Source: Corynebacterium simulans (lineage in GTDB: Bacteria; Actinomycetota; Actinomycetes; Mycobacteriales; Mycobacteriaceae). Taken from it: a stretch of 64,000 nucleotides of DNA. The notes under the pieces were generated by a model that was not told the origin of the DNA, searched no databases, and was given only the letters and a program-made list of their open reading frames with translations. Positions 34,953 through 44,229 of this stretch are shown here, one piece after another. Within the stretch, counting starts at the first letter, position 1. Every line of letters begins with the position of its first letter. Both the position numbers and the translations under genes were made by a program. Location of the stretch: NCBI RefSeq assembly GCF_001586215.1, contig NZ_CP014634.1, forward strand, positions 744,001-808,000, in the 5' to 3' direction.

Positions 34953-36140
34953 ATGAGCCTCCAGCGAAACCCCTTTAAAGCGACCCTCGGCGCCACCCCA
35001 CCACTGCTTGTGGGACGCAGCGAGGCTATCCGCGACTTCGCTTTCGCACTCGAGGAAGGCTCAGGTGCCCATGAACGAATTTCGCTAATTATTGGTCCGA
35101 GGGGTATCGGAAAAACAGTCCTGCTCAATGCCTTTGAGGATACAGCCAGCGAGCAAGGGTGGTTCACTCTCAGCGAAACGGCGACATCTGGATTTGTCGA
35201 GCGGCTTCGCAACGATATTATCCGGCGACTTTCCGATAAACGGTCACAGCTCAAAGGCCTAAACGTATCAATTCTGGGAGTTGGAGCAGGCGTTAACTGG
35301 GACACTAAAGCCATTGCCGAGTCCACTTACTCCCTGCGCAATGCTCTTAAAGATCTATTGAGCTTCAAACAAGAGCAAGATCGCAGAGCCGGTCAGCAAC
35401 CTAGCGGAGTATTGATCACCCTTGATGAGATGCATCACCAACAAAGTGACGAACTCATTGAGTTCGGAGCAACTATCCAACATCTTGTCCGTGAAGGTGA
35501 AGACATCGCAGTCGCAATGGCAGGAATCCCTTCTTCAATCAAGCCTTTACTGTCCGGGAAACTAAACGATGGGGTAAGCCCCAATCCCGTAACTTTCTTG
35601 CGCCGTGCCAACCGGATCGAGCTTGGGCCAGTTTCAGACGAAGACGTCCGCGACGCCCTCAAAGAACCCCTCCGCAACGAAACCGTCTCGTGGTCCCCTT
35701 CAGCTCTGGAGATTGCGGTATCTGCGTGCCAAGGCTACCCATTCATGATCCAGCTGGTGGGTCAATGCTCCTTCCGCGAAAAAGAACCAACCGATGGCGA
35801 TGCTTCACAAATTACTGTTAACGCCGCGGAAAGAGGGGTCGCCACCGCACGAAGAAAACTTGGACAACTTGTCCACGAACCCGCTTTGGCAGATCTTTCT
35901 GACGTAGACAGAACATTCCTAATTTATATGGCCCAAGATCCCGGACCATCAAAAATCGCGGACATCAAGGCCCGCTTCCACCGTTCCGACTCTTACGTGA
36001 GCAATTATCGCCGTCGATTGCTCGATGCAGAGATGATCATCAATACTCGGCGCGGTGAAGTTGACTTCGCACTTCCGTATCTACGCGACTATTTACGTGA
36101 ACATGCAGCAGGACTCGTAGCAGAAAACCTCGACTATTAA
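34953..36140 (+). CDS. AAA ATPase of the ORC/Cdc6-like (AAA_16) type
   Basis: About 395 residues. Walker A GPRGIGKT, Walker B VLITLDEMHHQ, sensor region AGIPSS, then a helical lid and a C-terminal winged helix (SKIADIKARFHRSDSYVSNYRRRLLDAEMI). Start chosen at ATG 34953 (MSLQRNPFKATLG); ATG 34932 in the same frame is possible. It has no partner gene and lies between a decayed DUF262 gene and an IS3 remnant. Stand-alone ATPases of this kind are common in corynebacterial accessory spots; function unknown. Confidence 0.8.
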   Translation: MSLQRNPFKATLGATPPLLVGRSEAIRDFAFALEEGSGAHERISLIIGPRGIGKTVLLNAFEDTASEQGWFTLSETATSGFVERLRNDIIRRLSDKRSQLKGLNVSILGVGAGVNWDTKAIAESTYSLRNALKDLLSFKQEQDRRAGQQPSGVLITLDEMHHQQSDELIEFGATIQHLVREGEDIAVAMAGIPSSIKPLLSGKLNDGVSPNPVTFLRRANRIELGPVSDEDVRDALKEPLRNETVSWSPSALEIAVSACQGYPFMIQLVGQCSFREKEPTDGDASQITVNAAERGVATARRKLGQLVHEPALADLSDVDRTFLIYMAQDPGPSKIADIKARFHRSDSYVSNYRRRLLDAEMIINTRRGEVDFALPYLRDYLREHAAGLVAENLDY

Positions 36141-36162
36141 CTCGGACTCAGCATTCATGCAC

Positions 36163-36545
36163 GGCCATGATGGCCACCGAGTGAGGTGCCCCGAGTTTTG
36201 GTGGAGTCTAGTCTCGTTCCACCAGCACACCCATTTGAGCGTCGCGATTTCTACCTCGACACCGTCATCCCAACTGCGAGAATGGACGAGCTCGTTCTTA
36301 TAGGAGCCGTAAACGTTTTCGGCCAGAGCATTGCCATATAAGTCGCCAACCGTCCCGGTGGAAGCGGCAATCCCGTGCTGGGCAAATCACTCGTTATAGA
36401 CAACACCGACATACTGCCACCCGTGATCCGAATGATCAATGAGACCTGTTGTTTCCTAAACACACACGATCGCCTGTTTGAGAGCTTGCCGCGACAAAGC
36501 TTCGGTGCCCACGGAATCTAATAACGCCCACCCATACGATCCGCC
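36163..36545 (-). pseudogene. IS3-family transposase (orfB) remnant
   Basis: On the minus strand the translation GLIDHSDHGWQYVGVVYNE, stop, FAQHGIAASTGTVGDLYGNA, LAENVYGSYKNELVHSRSW matches the C-terminal half of an IS3-type DDE transposase. It keeps the HSDHG aspartate and LAEN glutamate regions but has in-frame stops and a missing 5' half. It differs from the intact element at 2469-3761. Confidence 0.8.
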
Positions 36546-36696
36546 GGGAGTATACGGATGACACTTGGGTTCCAATTTGAGCTGCACGGTACGAAAGTCA
36601 CATTTGAGTGGTTATATCCACGCTTATTTCCGATGATAATCTGACTCACAACTACGGCTTGACAGCAAGGCCGTAACTTAAGAAAGGATTAGTTCC
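36546..36696. other. Promoter region of gntP
   Basis: Contains the inverted repeat TACGGC (36654-36659) / GCCGTA (36671-36676) with an 11-base spacer. It is followed by the ribosome site AGAAAGGA before the gntP ATG. In C. glutamicum gntP is controlled by GntR1/2; whether this repeat is such an operator is unknown. Confidence 0.35.
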
Positions 36697-38100
36697 ATGG
36701 ACGTCATGGAAACCTGGGAGCCGGTGCTTACAACCGGCCCTCTGCTGGGGATAGCAGCTGCCGCGGTTGCCTTGATCCTGGTCATGGTGATCTACTTCAA
36801 GGTTCACGCATTCATCGTATTGACCATAGTTTCTACCCTGACTGCGCTTATTGCCGGTATCCCTCTTGAAGGCGTAGTACCGACGCTAACCAAGGGCTTC
36901 GGCTCAACGCTTGGTTCCGTTGCGCTGTTGGTTGGTTTGGGCGCCATGATCGGGCGCTTGGTTGAAACCTCCGGTGGCGCTAAATCGCTTGCCGACGCCC
37001 TGGTTAAACTCTTCGGCGAAGATAAAGCACCGTTTGCACTAGGCGTTGCCTCGCTGATTATGGGTTTCCCCATCTTCTTCGACGCTGGCTTGATCGTGAT
37101 GCTGCCGGTGATCTTCGCAGTGGCGCGGCGCCTTAACGGCCCGGTCCTCGCCTACGGTATTCCCGCGGCCGGCGCGTTCTCAGTAATGCACATCTACCTT
37201 CCGCCCCACCCGGGCCCTGTCGCGGCCAGCGAATTCTATGGCGCTGACATCGGTCTCATTTTGGTCTTCGGCCTGCTGGTCGCGCTTCCTACGTGGTATC
37301 TCTCCGGCTACCGCCTGGGCCTGCACTTGGGCAAGAAGTACCCCTTCGTTGTCGGCGATATTTTGACCGGCGAACGCGTGGCGGATGAAAAGCTTCCGGA
37401 AAAGCCAGCCTCACCGGCGACGGTCATCGGAATTCTTCTTATTCCGATGCTCCTTATCTTTGGCAACACCGGCTTGTCGGCGCTTTCCTCCGCCGGTCAC
37501 ATTTCGGGCGATGCCACCTGGGTGAAATTCTTCATCTTCCTAGGCCAGACCCCCATCGCACTGCTCCTCACGGCGATTGCCGCGATGATTGCGCTCGGGC
37601 TCAAACGCGGAATGGATAAGACCGCGATCGAAAAGACCATGGAGTCTTCCCTGGGGCCGATTTGCTCAGTGGTGCTGATTACCGGTGCCGGCGGCATGTT
37701 CGGCGGCGTGCTACGCACTTCTGGAATCGGCGATGCTCTGGCTGATTCGATGGCAGGCCTCGGCATTCCTGTCATTCTTGCCTGCTACCTCATTGCGGTC
37801 GCGCTACGTCTTGCGCAGGGTTCTGCCACCGTGGCTCTTACTACTGCAGCAGCGCTCATGGTCCCGGCTGTGGAAGCAGCAGACTACTCTGCGGTGCAGC
37901 TTGCTCTTATCGTGCTTGCCACCGCCGCGGGTTCGGTCTTTGGCAGCCACGTCAATGACTCGGGCTTCTGGTTGGTCGGCCGCCTCATGGGCATGGACGT
38001 GGCAACCACGCTGCGCACGTGGACCCTCAACCAGGCACTCGTTTCCTTCGTCGGCTTCGTCTTCGTGCTTATTATCTTTGGGATTACTGCAGCGCTTTAG
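36697..38100 (+). CDS. gntP: Gluconate permease GntP
   Basis: 467 residues, 12-14 membrane helices, GntP family. Signatures: GFGSTLGSVALLVGLGAMIG, FFDAGLIVMLPVIFAVARR, LPPHPGPVAASEFYGADIG, AAGSVFGSHVNDSGFWLVG. It imports D-gluconate with protons. RBS AGAAAGGA. It is convergent with the gluconokinase gene, which phosphorylates the imported sugar acid. Confidence 0.95.
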   Translation: MDVMETWEPVLTTGPLLGIAAAAVALILVMVIYFKVHAFIVLTIVSTLTALIAGIPLEGVVPTLTKGFGSTLGSVALLVGLGAMIGRLVETSGGAKSLADALVKLFGEDKAPFALGVASLIMGFPIFFDAGLIVMLPVIFAVARRLNGPVLAYGIPAAGAFSVMHIYLPPHPGPVAASEFYGADIGLILVFGLLVALPTWYLSGYRLGLHLGKKYPFVVGDILTGERVADEKLPEKPASPATVIGILLIPMLLIFGNTGLSALSSAGHISGDATWVKFFIFLGQTPIALLLTAIAAMIALGLKRGMDKTAIEKTMESSLGPICSVVLITGAGGMFGGVLRTSGIGDALADSMAGLGIPVILACYLIAVALRLAQGSATVALTTAAALMVPAVEAADYSAVQLALIVLATAAGSVFGSHVNDSGFWLVGRLMGMDVATTLRTWTLNQALVSFVGFVFVLIIFGITAAL

Positions 38101-38126
38101 CCCCAGTTAGCCTCAGTCCAAGAAAG

Positions 38127-38146
38127 CCAAACCACAACGGTTTAGG
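38127..38146. terminator. Short bidirectional hairpin between gntP and gntK
   Basis: CC-AAACC-ACAAC-GGTTT-GG lies in the 50-base gap between the two convergent stop codons. Confidence 0.4.
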
Positions 38147-38150
38147 GCAT

Positions 38151-38681
38151 CTAGCCCCGCAGATATCTCGCTGCTTCGGCAGCTAATTCTGCGGGGCTTT
38201 GTGCGACGTCGAGCACTATCCCCGGCTCGTCCTCATCGAGCGGTTCAAGCGTTTCGAACTGCGATTGCAAAAGCGATACCGGCATGAAGTGGCCTGCACG
38301 GTTTTGCATGCGCTCCAGCAAAAGTTCGTAGCTGCCGTGCAGATGAACGAAGACTGTATCCGGCGCATGGGTGCGAATCAGATCCCGGTACGAACGCTTA
38401 AGCGCTGAGCATCCCACGATGGCGCCTTCGGTTTGCCCCTGCATCCACTGCCCGATTGCTTCGAGCCAGGGCCAGCGGTCGGCGTCGTTAAGCGCGTGCC
38501 CCGCGGACATCTTTTCAATGTTGGCGGCCGGATGCATGTCGTCGCCGTCCCTAAAGACGAGGCCGACCTGACCTCCCAGCAGCTGCCCCACCGTGGATTT
38601 CCCGCAGCTGGACACTCCCATCACGATGACGTGTTTATGGGCAAGTTCCGTGTTCACCTTAGTAGAGTTCACAGCCTTCAA
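38151..38681 (-). CDS. gntK: Gluconokinase GntK
   Basis: Up to 176 residues; phosphorylates gluconate to 6-phosphogluconate for the pentose-phosphate pathway. P-loop GVSSCGKSTVGQ, FRDGDDMHPAANIEKMSAG, ADRWPWLEAIG and GCSALKRSYRDLIR are diagnostic. The start is uncertain: the outermost codon is a TTG, with GTGs at 38672 and 38657; none has a well-spaced ribosome site. It lies immediately behind a small secreted-protein gene and may be translationally coupled to it. Confidence 0.93.
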   Translation of the reverse strand: MKAVNSTKVNTELAHKHVIVMGVSSCGKSTVGQLLGGQVGLVFRDGDDMHPAANIEKMSAGHALNDADRWPWLEAIGQWMQGQTEGAIVGCSALKRSYRDLIRTHAPDTVFVHLHGSYELLLERMQNRAGHFMPVSLLQSQFETLEPLDEDEPGIVLDVAQSPAELAAEAARYLRG

Positions 38682-38683
38682 GC

Positions 38684-39094
38684 CTAGTACTGCGGGGTGA
38701 AGTTGATACGTTCAATCTCCGCTCGCGCGGCCGGGTCCAACATCGCGCACAATCCGCCGACCACGTAACGGACTCCGGGAACCGTGGTGGAAGAACCCAC
38801 GCCTTGCACGCAACGATCAAAGGCAGGCAAGCCGATACCGGGTGCCGGCGAATTCATCGAATAGAACGACGCTGCCATCACCGCACCGCGATTGCTGTTC
38901 AGCGCATCAGAGGAACCCTTGATTCCCTGCCACAAGACTGCCCCAACCGGATCAACTAGGAACTGATGCTGCTCCTCCGGCGTCAACGCGGCAGCCTCTG
39001 GCGCAGTCGCACCCACGCCACCACCGCTAACCACGCCAAGGGACAAAAGCCCAACTGTCAAAGCACGAGCACAAACACGAGAGAACTTATTCAT
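38684..39094 (-). CDS. Small secreted protein, unknown
   Basis: 136 residues with a clear signal peptide (MNKFSRVCARALTVGLLSLGVV... ATAPEAAA). The mature part has a pair of Cys (RCVQGVG, GGLCAM) that may form a disulphide. No known family recognised. The stop lies two bases before the outermost gntK start codon, so the two genes are probably co-transcribed. Confidence 0.7.
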   Translation of the reverse strand: MNKFSRVCARALTVGLLSLGVVSGGGVGATAPEAAALTPEEQHQFLVDPVGAVLWQGIKGSSDALNSNRGAVMAASFYSMNSPAPGIGLPAFDRCVQGVGSSTTVPGVRYVVGGLCAMLDPAARAEIERINFTPQY

Positions 39095-39267
39095 AAACGC
39101 AACCTACCACGCTAATCAGTCTCACAAAATGGATTTTCCACACGTTATTAACAGTGCTTCGCCTTCACCCAACACGACATGGGGCGAGGTACGTAATTCA
39201 GCAGTACCTACAGGCTCAATGCAGTGGACCCAATTGTCTGACTTCCAATGCGGCCAAACGTTACTGG

Positions 39268-39510
39268 CTACTCATGATTTGAAGGCTTCGGATTAGCTAT
39301 AGCCTGTTGAATCATCACGAGCTCGACTCCTAAGATTTCGCCGGAAGATGACACATCCACAGCACCAGCAATAGATGCTGGATCGTCACTGAAAGATAGT
39401 GGAATTGAGTACTGATATTCGCCGACATCTTTATCATCAGTGCGTTTTAGCGTAATGCCTACATCGTCGAATACGCCTGACAAGTCCAGTTTGTCGCCCT
39501 TTTTGATCAT
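39268..39510 (-). CDS. Small protein, unknown
   Basis: 80 residues beginning MIKKGDKLDLSG, chosen because GGGAG lies seven bases upstream; longer in-frame starts lack a site. No membrane segment. VDVSSSGEILGVELV near the C-terminus vaguely recalls DUF2283-type small proteins. Low-complexity checks suggest a real, soluble beta-rich protein, but no function is assigned. Confidence 0.5.
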   Translation of the reverse strand: MIKKGDKLDLSGVFDDVGITLKRTDDKDVGEYQYSIPLSFSDDPASIAGAVDVSSSGEILGVELVMIQQAIANPKPSNHE

Positions 39511-39647
39511 CTTCATTCTCCCTTTCCCAATTAGCACGTACATCCAAAACACTATCGCAATTCAACTCCCTCTTCCCTCACTTCATTTCTCAGGCCAAAT
39601 ACCACCGCCGCTAGATTCCCGATTCCCCGTCCTGTTAGATCACTTTT

Positions 39648-41618
39648 ATGAGTACATCGCAATCAAGGCCGCGGCTGCTTGCCATCACGGCCTGTCCTAC
39701 GGGAATCGCACATACCTACATGGCGGCGGAAAACCTTGAGGCCGCGGCGCAGAAGCTGGGCTACGAGCTTAAGGTGGAAACCCACGGCTCCATTGGAATC
39801 GAGGGGAAGTTTTCGCAAGCAGACATCGATGCAGCAGACGCCGTTGTCATCGCGGCGGATACGGTGGTGGCTAAGGACCGCTTCGTCGGAAAGCGGCTCG
39901 TAGCTACCGGCGTAGACGAAGCCATTAGCCGCCCGGAGGCGCTGCTGGGCCGCGCACTGGAGGCAACGGCGCTAACTTCAGCCGAGGCCCGGCGTGACTC
40001 CGCCGAGAGCGCCACCCCGGCGGGAGGCCGCACGGAAGGTACTGTCGATTCGGGGCTGCGCGGCTTTGGCCAGACGCTATATAAGTCCCTGATGAATGGC
40101 GTCAGCCACATGATCCCCTTCGTGGTCACGGGCGGTCTGCTCATCGCGGTCGCACTGTCCATCGGCGGCACCCCTACCCCGGAAGGCATCGCCATTCCGG
40201 AAGGCAGCTTCTGGTTCACCATTAATCAACTAGGTGCCCTGTCGTTTTCTTTGATGGTGCCGATTTTGTCCGGCTACATCGCCGTGGGCATTGCGGACCG
40301 CCCAGGTCTTGCACCGGGCCTTATCACTGGCCTTATCGCCACGACGGGTTCGCTCTACGGATCGGATGCGGGTGCCGGATTCATTGGCGGCATCATCACA
40401 GGTATCTTGTCCGGCTATGTTGCCCTGGCCATCAAGAAGATCCCGGTGGGCAAGTACGTCGCACCGATCTGGCCCATCATCGTCATTCCGATTCTCACCA
40501 CACTCATCGTGGGCTTGGCGTTCATCTACATCATCGGTCATCCAGTCGCCGCTGCCTTCGAGGCCATGACGGATTACCTCGCCGGCATGCAGGGTTCCTC
40601 CGTGCTCATACTCGGCGCTGTCATCGGCGCGATGATTGCCTTCGACATGGGCGGGCCTTTCAACAAGACCGCCTTCCTCTTCGGTGGCGGCCTCATCGCG
40701 GCTGGCAACGCGGCACCGATGGGCATGGCGGCAACGGCGATTGCCGTGCCACCGCTAGCCGTCGGCGTCGCCACCTTGGTTCGCCGCAGCTGGTTCAACA
40801 AGGCCGAGCGCGATTCCGGTATCGCCGCCCTTTTCATGGGTATGTTCGGAATTACCGAGGGCGCGATTCCGCTCGCCGCTGCTCGTCCGCTGCAGGTCAT
40901 TCCGGCTAACGTCATCGGCGGTGCCGTCGCGGGCGCCATCGCGGGACAGCTCGGCGTCGAGGATCACGTCATGCACGGCGGCCCGATCGTGGCGCTGCTG
41001 GGCGCCGTCGACAACGTTGGCGGATTCATCATCGGCCTGGCGGCCGGCATTCTTGTCGACGCCGCGCTTATCCTCCTACTCGTCGGTATCACCGCCAAGA
41101 AGGGTGCCGCGGCGTCGGAAGCAACTCCTACTGAAGGCGCCAGCGATAGCGATGCCCTGCTTCTGCCCGATACGGTCGCGCTTGAGACCACGCGTGGTAC
41201 CAACCGCGAGGACATCATTCGCGAGCTCGTCGCTTCCATCGCAGCCGCCGGTCGCACTTCCGACGCCGAAGCGCTTGTCGACGCCGCACTAGCCCGCGAA
41301 GAGCAACACTCCACCGGCGTCGGCAATGGCGTTGCGATCCCGCACGCCCGCACTGCAGGAGTTACGCGCCCAACCCTGGCTTTCGCCCGTCTTCCCAAGC
41401 CCGGCATTCAGTGGGCCGAGGGCGAGGAGGCAACCGACCTGGTATTCCTCATCGCTGTTCCGGAAGGCTCCGGCAATCAGCATCTCAAGATTCTGTCGAA
41501 GCTGGCCCGCCGCCTGATGAAGGAAGATTTCCGCGCACAACTGCGTGCTGCGGGCACTCGCGAAGAGGTCATCGACCTGGTGGGCGATGCAGTCGCTGTT
41601 CCCACCCCGGCGCAATAG
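39648..41618 (+). CDS. fruA: PTS fructose permease IIB-IIC-IIA
   Basis: 656 residues. IIB (1-100) with phospho-Cys16 in ITACPTGIAHTYMA; IIC (about 145-495) with MNGVSHMIPFVVTGGLLIA, GAVIGAMIAFDMGGPFNKTA and the GITEGAIP motif; IIA (about 505-650) with phospho-His near 566 in AIPHARTAG. It transports fructose and phosphorylates it to fructose-1-phosphate. No obvious ribosome site precedes the ATG. Unlike the C. glutamicum ptsF locus, no fruK or fruR is adjacent. Confidence 0.93.
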   Translation: MSTSQSRPRLLAITACPTGIAHTYMAAENLEAAAQKLGYELKVETHGSIGIEGKFSQADIDAADAVVIAADTVVAKDRFVGKRLVATGVDEAISRPEALLGRALEATALTSAEARRDSAESATPAGGRTEGTVDSGLRGFGQTLYKSLMNGVSHMIPFVVTGGLLIAVALSIGGTPTPEGIAIPEGSFWFTINQLGALSFSLMVPILSGYIAVGIADRPGLAPGLITGLIATTGSLYGSDAGAGFIGGIITGILSGYVALAIKKIPVGKYVAPIWPIIVIPILTTLIVGLAFIYIIGHPVAAAFEAMTDYLAGMQGSSVLILGAVIGAMIAFDMGGPFNKTAFLFGGGLIAAGNAAPMGMAATAIAVPPLAVGVATLVRRSWFNKAERDSGIAALFMGMFGITEGAIPLAAARPLQVIPANVIGGAVAGAIAGQLGVEDHVMHGGPIVALLGAVDNVGGFIIGLAAGILVDAALILLLVGITAKKGAAASEATPTEGASDSDALLLPDTVALETTRGTNREDIIRELVASIAAAGRTSDAEALVDAALAREEQHSTGVGNGVAIPHARTAGVTRPTLAFARLPKPGIQWAEGEEATDLVFLIAVPEGSGNQHLKILSKLARRLMKEDFRAQLRAAGTREEVIDLVGDAVAVPTPAQ

Positions 41619-41641
41619 TTCTTGAACTAAACGCTAAATCC

Positions 41642-41692
41642 CCCGCTTAGCGGGTGCTCGTCACGCTACTCGATCTCCCCATAGCACCCGCA
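41642..41692. terminator. Hairpins between convergent fruA and RNA-ligase-like genes
   Basis: CCCGCTTAGCGGG (41642-41654) is a short perfect stem. CGGGTGCT (41651-41658) can alternatively pair with AGCACCCG (41685-41692). Either could stop transcripts from both sides. Confidence 0.45.
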
Positions 41693-42212
41693 ATTCCTCA
41701 GTCGCCGGCCGCCAGTACGCAGCTTGGGCCGCAGTAAATTCCTTCAGCAAGTGCCCGCCGCTGCGTGCAGCGGTGCGGGTGGCCTCGTTCGTAGCGGCAT
41801 CGAGGACGTCGATATAGCGGCCGACCTCGTCGCGCGGGATGCGAAGTCCCATCGTTATATGCGGGGTCCAGCGGGCCCCTCGTGATTCAGGATTGGCCGC
41901 GCTAATCTCCCGAGCGGCCGCTTCGAACTCATCGGTTGTTTCCAGAAGCCAAGCGATTGATTGCTTCGAGCGCGTTCCGAATACTACGGTTCCCACCCGT
42001 TGAAAAGTTGCTGGCAATAGCGGCGGAAGCAGTTCAGCGGCCAGTTCCACTGCCTCGGGGGCCATGGATTGGGCGAAAGTAATAGTGATGTGCGGGCGCT
42101 GATTCTGGCGTGGCAGGCCACGCCGAACGAGGTCGTCGAATAGCTCGGCGATGGCCCGTTCTTGCTCTTCAGAAAGATAAAGCAAGAGATTTTCTGGGGA
42201 TTTGGCGCTCAT
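41661..42212 (-). CDS. 2'-5' RNA ligase / cyclic phosphodiesterase family protein (LigT-like)
   Basis: 183 residues with the two HxTx motifs of the 2H phosphoesterase superfamily: PHITITFAQ near residue 41 and PHITMGLRI near residue 125. Members hydrolyse 2',3'-cyclic phosphates or join tRNA halves; the true substrate in bacteria is mostly unknown. It stands alone between fruA and the secreted-protein gene. Confidence 0.85.
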   Translation of the reverse strand: MSAKSPENLLLYLSEEQERAIAELFDDLVRRGLPRQNQRPHITITFAQSMAPEAVELAAELLPPLLPATFQRVGTVVFGTRSKQSIAWLLETTDEFEAAAREISAANPESRGARWTPHITMGLRIPRDEVGRYIDVLDAATNEATRTAARSGGHLLKEFTAAQAAYWRPATEELRVLWGDRVA

Positions 42213-42737
42213 GATTTCAGGTTATGGCATTTGAACTATTAAGGTAATCTGGTTTCCAAATGCTGTTAGCCGAGCACATTAGCCCGCATGGTGTTATCCT
42301 CACCACTGGGCACTATAGACCACGTGACAATACATCCCAGTCATTAATTTGCACAGGCTATCCCAAGGTGAAGCGCGGGGCTGAGCCAGCAAAACGGATT
42401 TTCCGCCTTTCGAGGACCGCCATTTAGCCATTTTCCACATAAGGATCACCCCTGAAAGTAATCATACTTTAGTTTGTGATCGTTCGGACAAGAACACTTT
42501 TCGCACGATGTAGTCCTAATTTGGAAAATTCCCAGTCAGCGTTAATTTTCCACCGAAGCTGTTTACAGCGTTCATGGCACTTATGTGAATTTCTATCTTT
42601 AATTGTCAATACATCTCTATCGTGCGTCACTGAAAAACAGTCGCTAGCGTAGGTCTTCGTCACGCACCGCCAACGTATTCGCCGTGCGTAACTCGCCAAA
42701 AATACGTCCACCTCCAGTCGTTCGAGGAGAACTAAAC
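42213..42737. other. Long upstream region of the secreted-protein gene
   Basis: 525 bases without a convincing gene, AT-rich in the middle (42460-42620). It probably holds the promoter and regulatory sites for the strongly expressed gene at 42738. No repeat or operator was identified with confidence. Confidence 0.45.
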
Positions 42738-44105
42738 ATGTCTATCCGTCGTCGCTCCGCCGGCCTGTTCGCCGGCCTTGCCATCGCCGGCAGCACGCTC
42801 ATGATGCCAGCAGCTAACGCTGAAACCATCACCGAGTCCTACCCAGAGACTCCGGCCATCAACGCAAAGCTGCCAATCATCCACACCACCCACGGTTCCG
42901 ACCACATGAAGGCTAACGTCCTTAACCCACGCCCGGTCTGCAACCCATGGGAAGACCACCGCACCGTTGTCTACAAGGCAACTGACACCTTCATGCCAGC
43001 TGGCACCATCTCCACCACCAACCAGACTAAGAAGGACATTCCGCTGCAGCAGAATCTGTCCAAGTCTCAGTCCATCCAGCTGGAGGTCAACGGCGACCGC
43101 ACCAGCACCACCTCCATGAACTTGGGCGGCGACGTCTCCGGCAAGAACTCCAAGGGCTCCGCAGGCATCTCCCACGAGATCGCTACCAAGATCGGCGCTT
43201 CCGCTTCCTACTCCCTGTCCTGGGAGGCTGGCCAGTCCATCGGACCTTACGACGTTCCGCCAAACCACACCGGTGAAGCAACTTACGGCTTCCGCGTTCT
43301 GAACATGACCGGCACCCAGCAGTACTGCAAGACTAACGGCACCTGGTCCACCCCGACTGCTTGGTCCGCAATGCAGCCAGTCAAGAACGAGGTTCGCGTC
43401 AAGCTGTACGACGACATCGCTGACTCCTTCGCTCCTAACAAGGACGCACAGAACACCGAAGAGGTTAAGCAGGAGGACAAGGATCCGAAGGCTGACGCTG
43501 AGGTTGTCAAGGACAACGAGGCTCCGGTAACCGAGGCACCTGTTTCCGAGGCTGAAGCTAAGAAGGAAGAGGAAGCTGACAAGGCAAAGCTCGAAGAGGT
43601 AAAGAAGGACGAGAAGTCTGACGAGAAGCAGAAGCTCGACCTGAAGCCTTTCTTCACCACCTCCGGCGCTAAGCACTCCGGTTTCGCAGGCACCGTTGCT
43701 CTGCAGCTGGAAAACGTTGGCTCTGACCGTTACTACGGCACCTTCCCTGCAGTTCAGTACCGCGTTGACGTGAAGACCGACAAGGGCCCGAAGGGCGTTG
43801 ACCGCCTCATCACCCCACGTTCTTCCAACGGCGCTCACATCCGTGACCTGGGCTTCAACGAGAAGACCTCCACCCGCACCTTCGAGGTCACCCTGGCTAA
43901 CCCAATCAACGCTGGCGAGAAGGTTCGCGTTGCAAACCTCGACTTCGGCGATGGCGACACCAAGGAAGGCCGCATCCACAACTACATCGAGGTCACCCAG
44001 ATTGGCCGTCTGGAAGGCGACAACTCCCAGGCTAACGACCAGAACGTTGACTCCCGCAAGGCAACCGTCAACGACTTCGGCAAGCAGGTTAAGGGCACCT
44101 TCTAA
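42738..44105 (+). CDS. Abundant secreted protein with a possible aerolysin/ETX-type pore-forming region
   Basis: 455 residues with a signal peptide (MSIRRRSAGLFAGLAIAGST... PAANAE) and GAGGAGA seven bases before ATG. Codon use is strongly biased (AAG, GGC, TCC, CTG), as in highly expressed genes. Residues about 85-200 are Ser/Thr-rich alternating strands (QSIQLEVNGDRTSTTSMNLG, KIGASASYSLSWEAGQSI) leading to GPYDVPPNHTGEATYGFRV. That arrangement is seen in ETX/MTX2-type beta-pore formers. A highly charged Glu/Lys linker (about 235-305) joins it to a C-terminal beta domain. The pore-former idea is pattern inference; no database search was possible. Confidence 0.8.
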   Translation: MSIRRRSAGLFAGLAIAGSTLMMPAANAETITESYPETPAINAKLPIIHTTHGSDHMKANVLNPRPVCNPWEDHRTVVYKATDTFMPAGTISTTNQTKKDIPLQQNLSKSQSIQLEVNGDRTSTTSMNLGGDVSGKNSKGSAGISHEIATKIGASASYSLSWEAGQSIGPYDVPPNHTGEATYGFRVLNMTGTQQYCKTNGTWSTPTAWSAMQPVKNEVRVKLYDDIADSFAPNKDAQNTEEVKQEDKDPKADAEVVKDNEAPVTEAPVSEAEAKKEEEADKAKLEEVKKDEKSDEKQKLDLKPFFTTSGAKHSGFAGTVALQLENVGSDRYYGTFPAVQYRVDVKTDKGPKGVDRLITPRSSNGAHIRDLGFNEKTSTRTFEVTLANPINAGEKVRVANLDFGDGDTKEGRIHNYIEVTQIGRLEGDNSQANDQNVDSRKATVNDFGKQVKGTF

Positions 44106-44132
44106 GCCCTGCAAGCATCCGCTGCTTAGATA

Positions 44133-44195
44133 AGCCGCTCCACATCTTCCTTCAGCTCCCTTCTCAGGGGCTGGAAGATAGGGAGCGGCTTTCCC
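44133..44195 (+). terminator. Terminator of the secreted-protein gene
   Basis: AAGCCGCTCC (44133-44142) pairs with GGAGCGGCTT (44183-44192), with an inner ATCTTCC/GGAAGAT stem (44145-44151, 44174-44180), ending in TTT. Confidence 0.85.
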
Positions 44196-44229
44196 AGTTT
44201 TGCGCACGCCCATCGGGGTCAATCCAGCA

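Noticed and set aside
42469..42711. 80-codon minus-strand frame in the region before the secreted-protein gene
   Set aside because: No ribosome site, unusual Cys/Arg-rich composition, and it lies where a promoter is expected.
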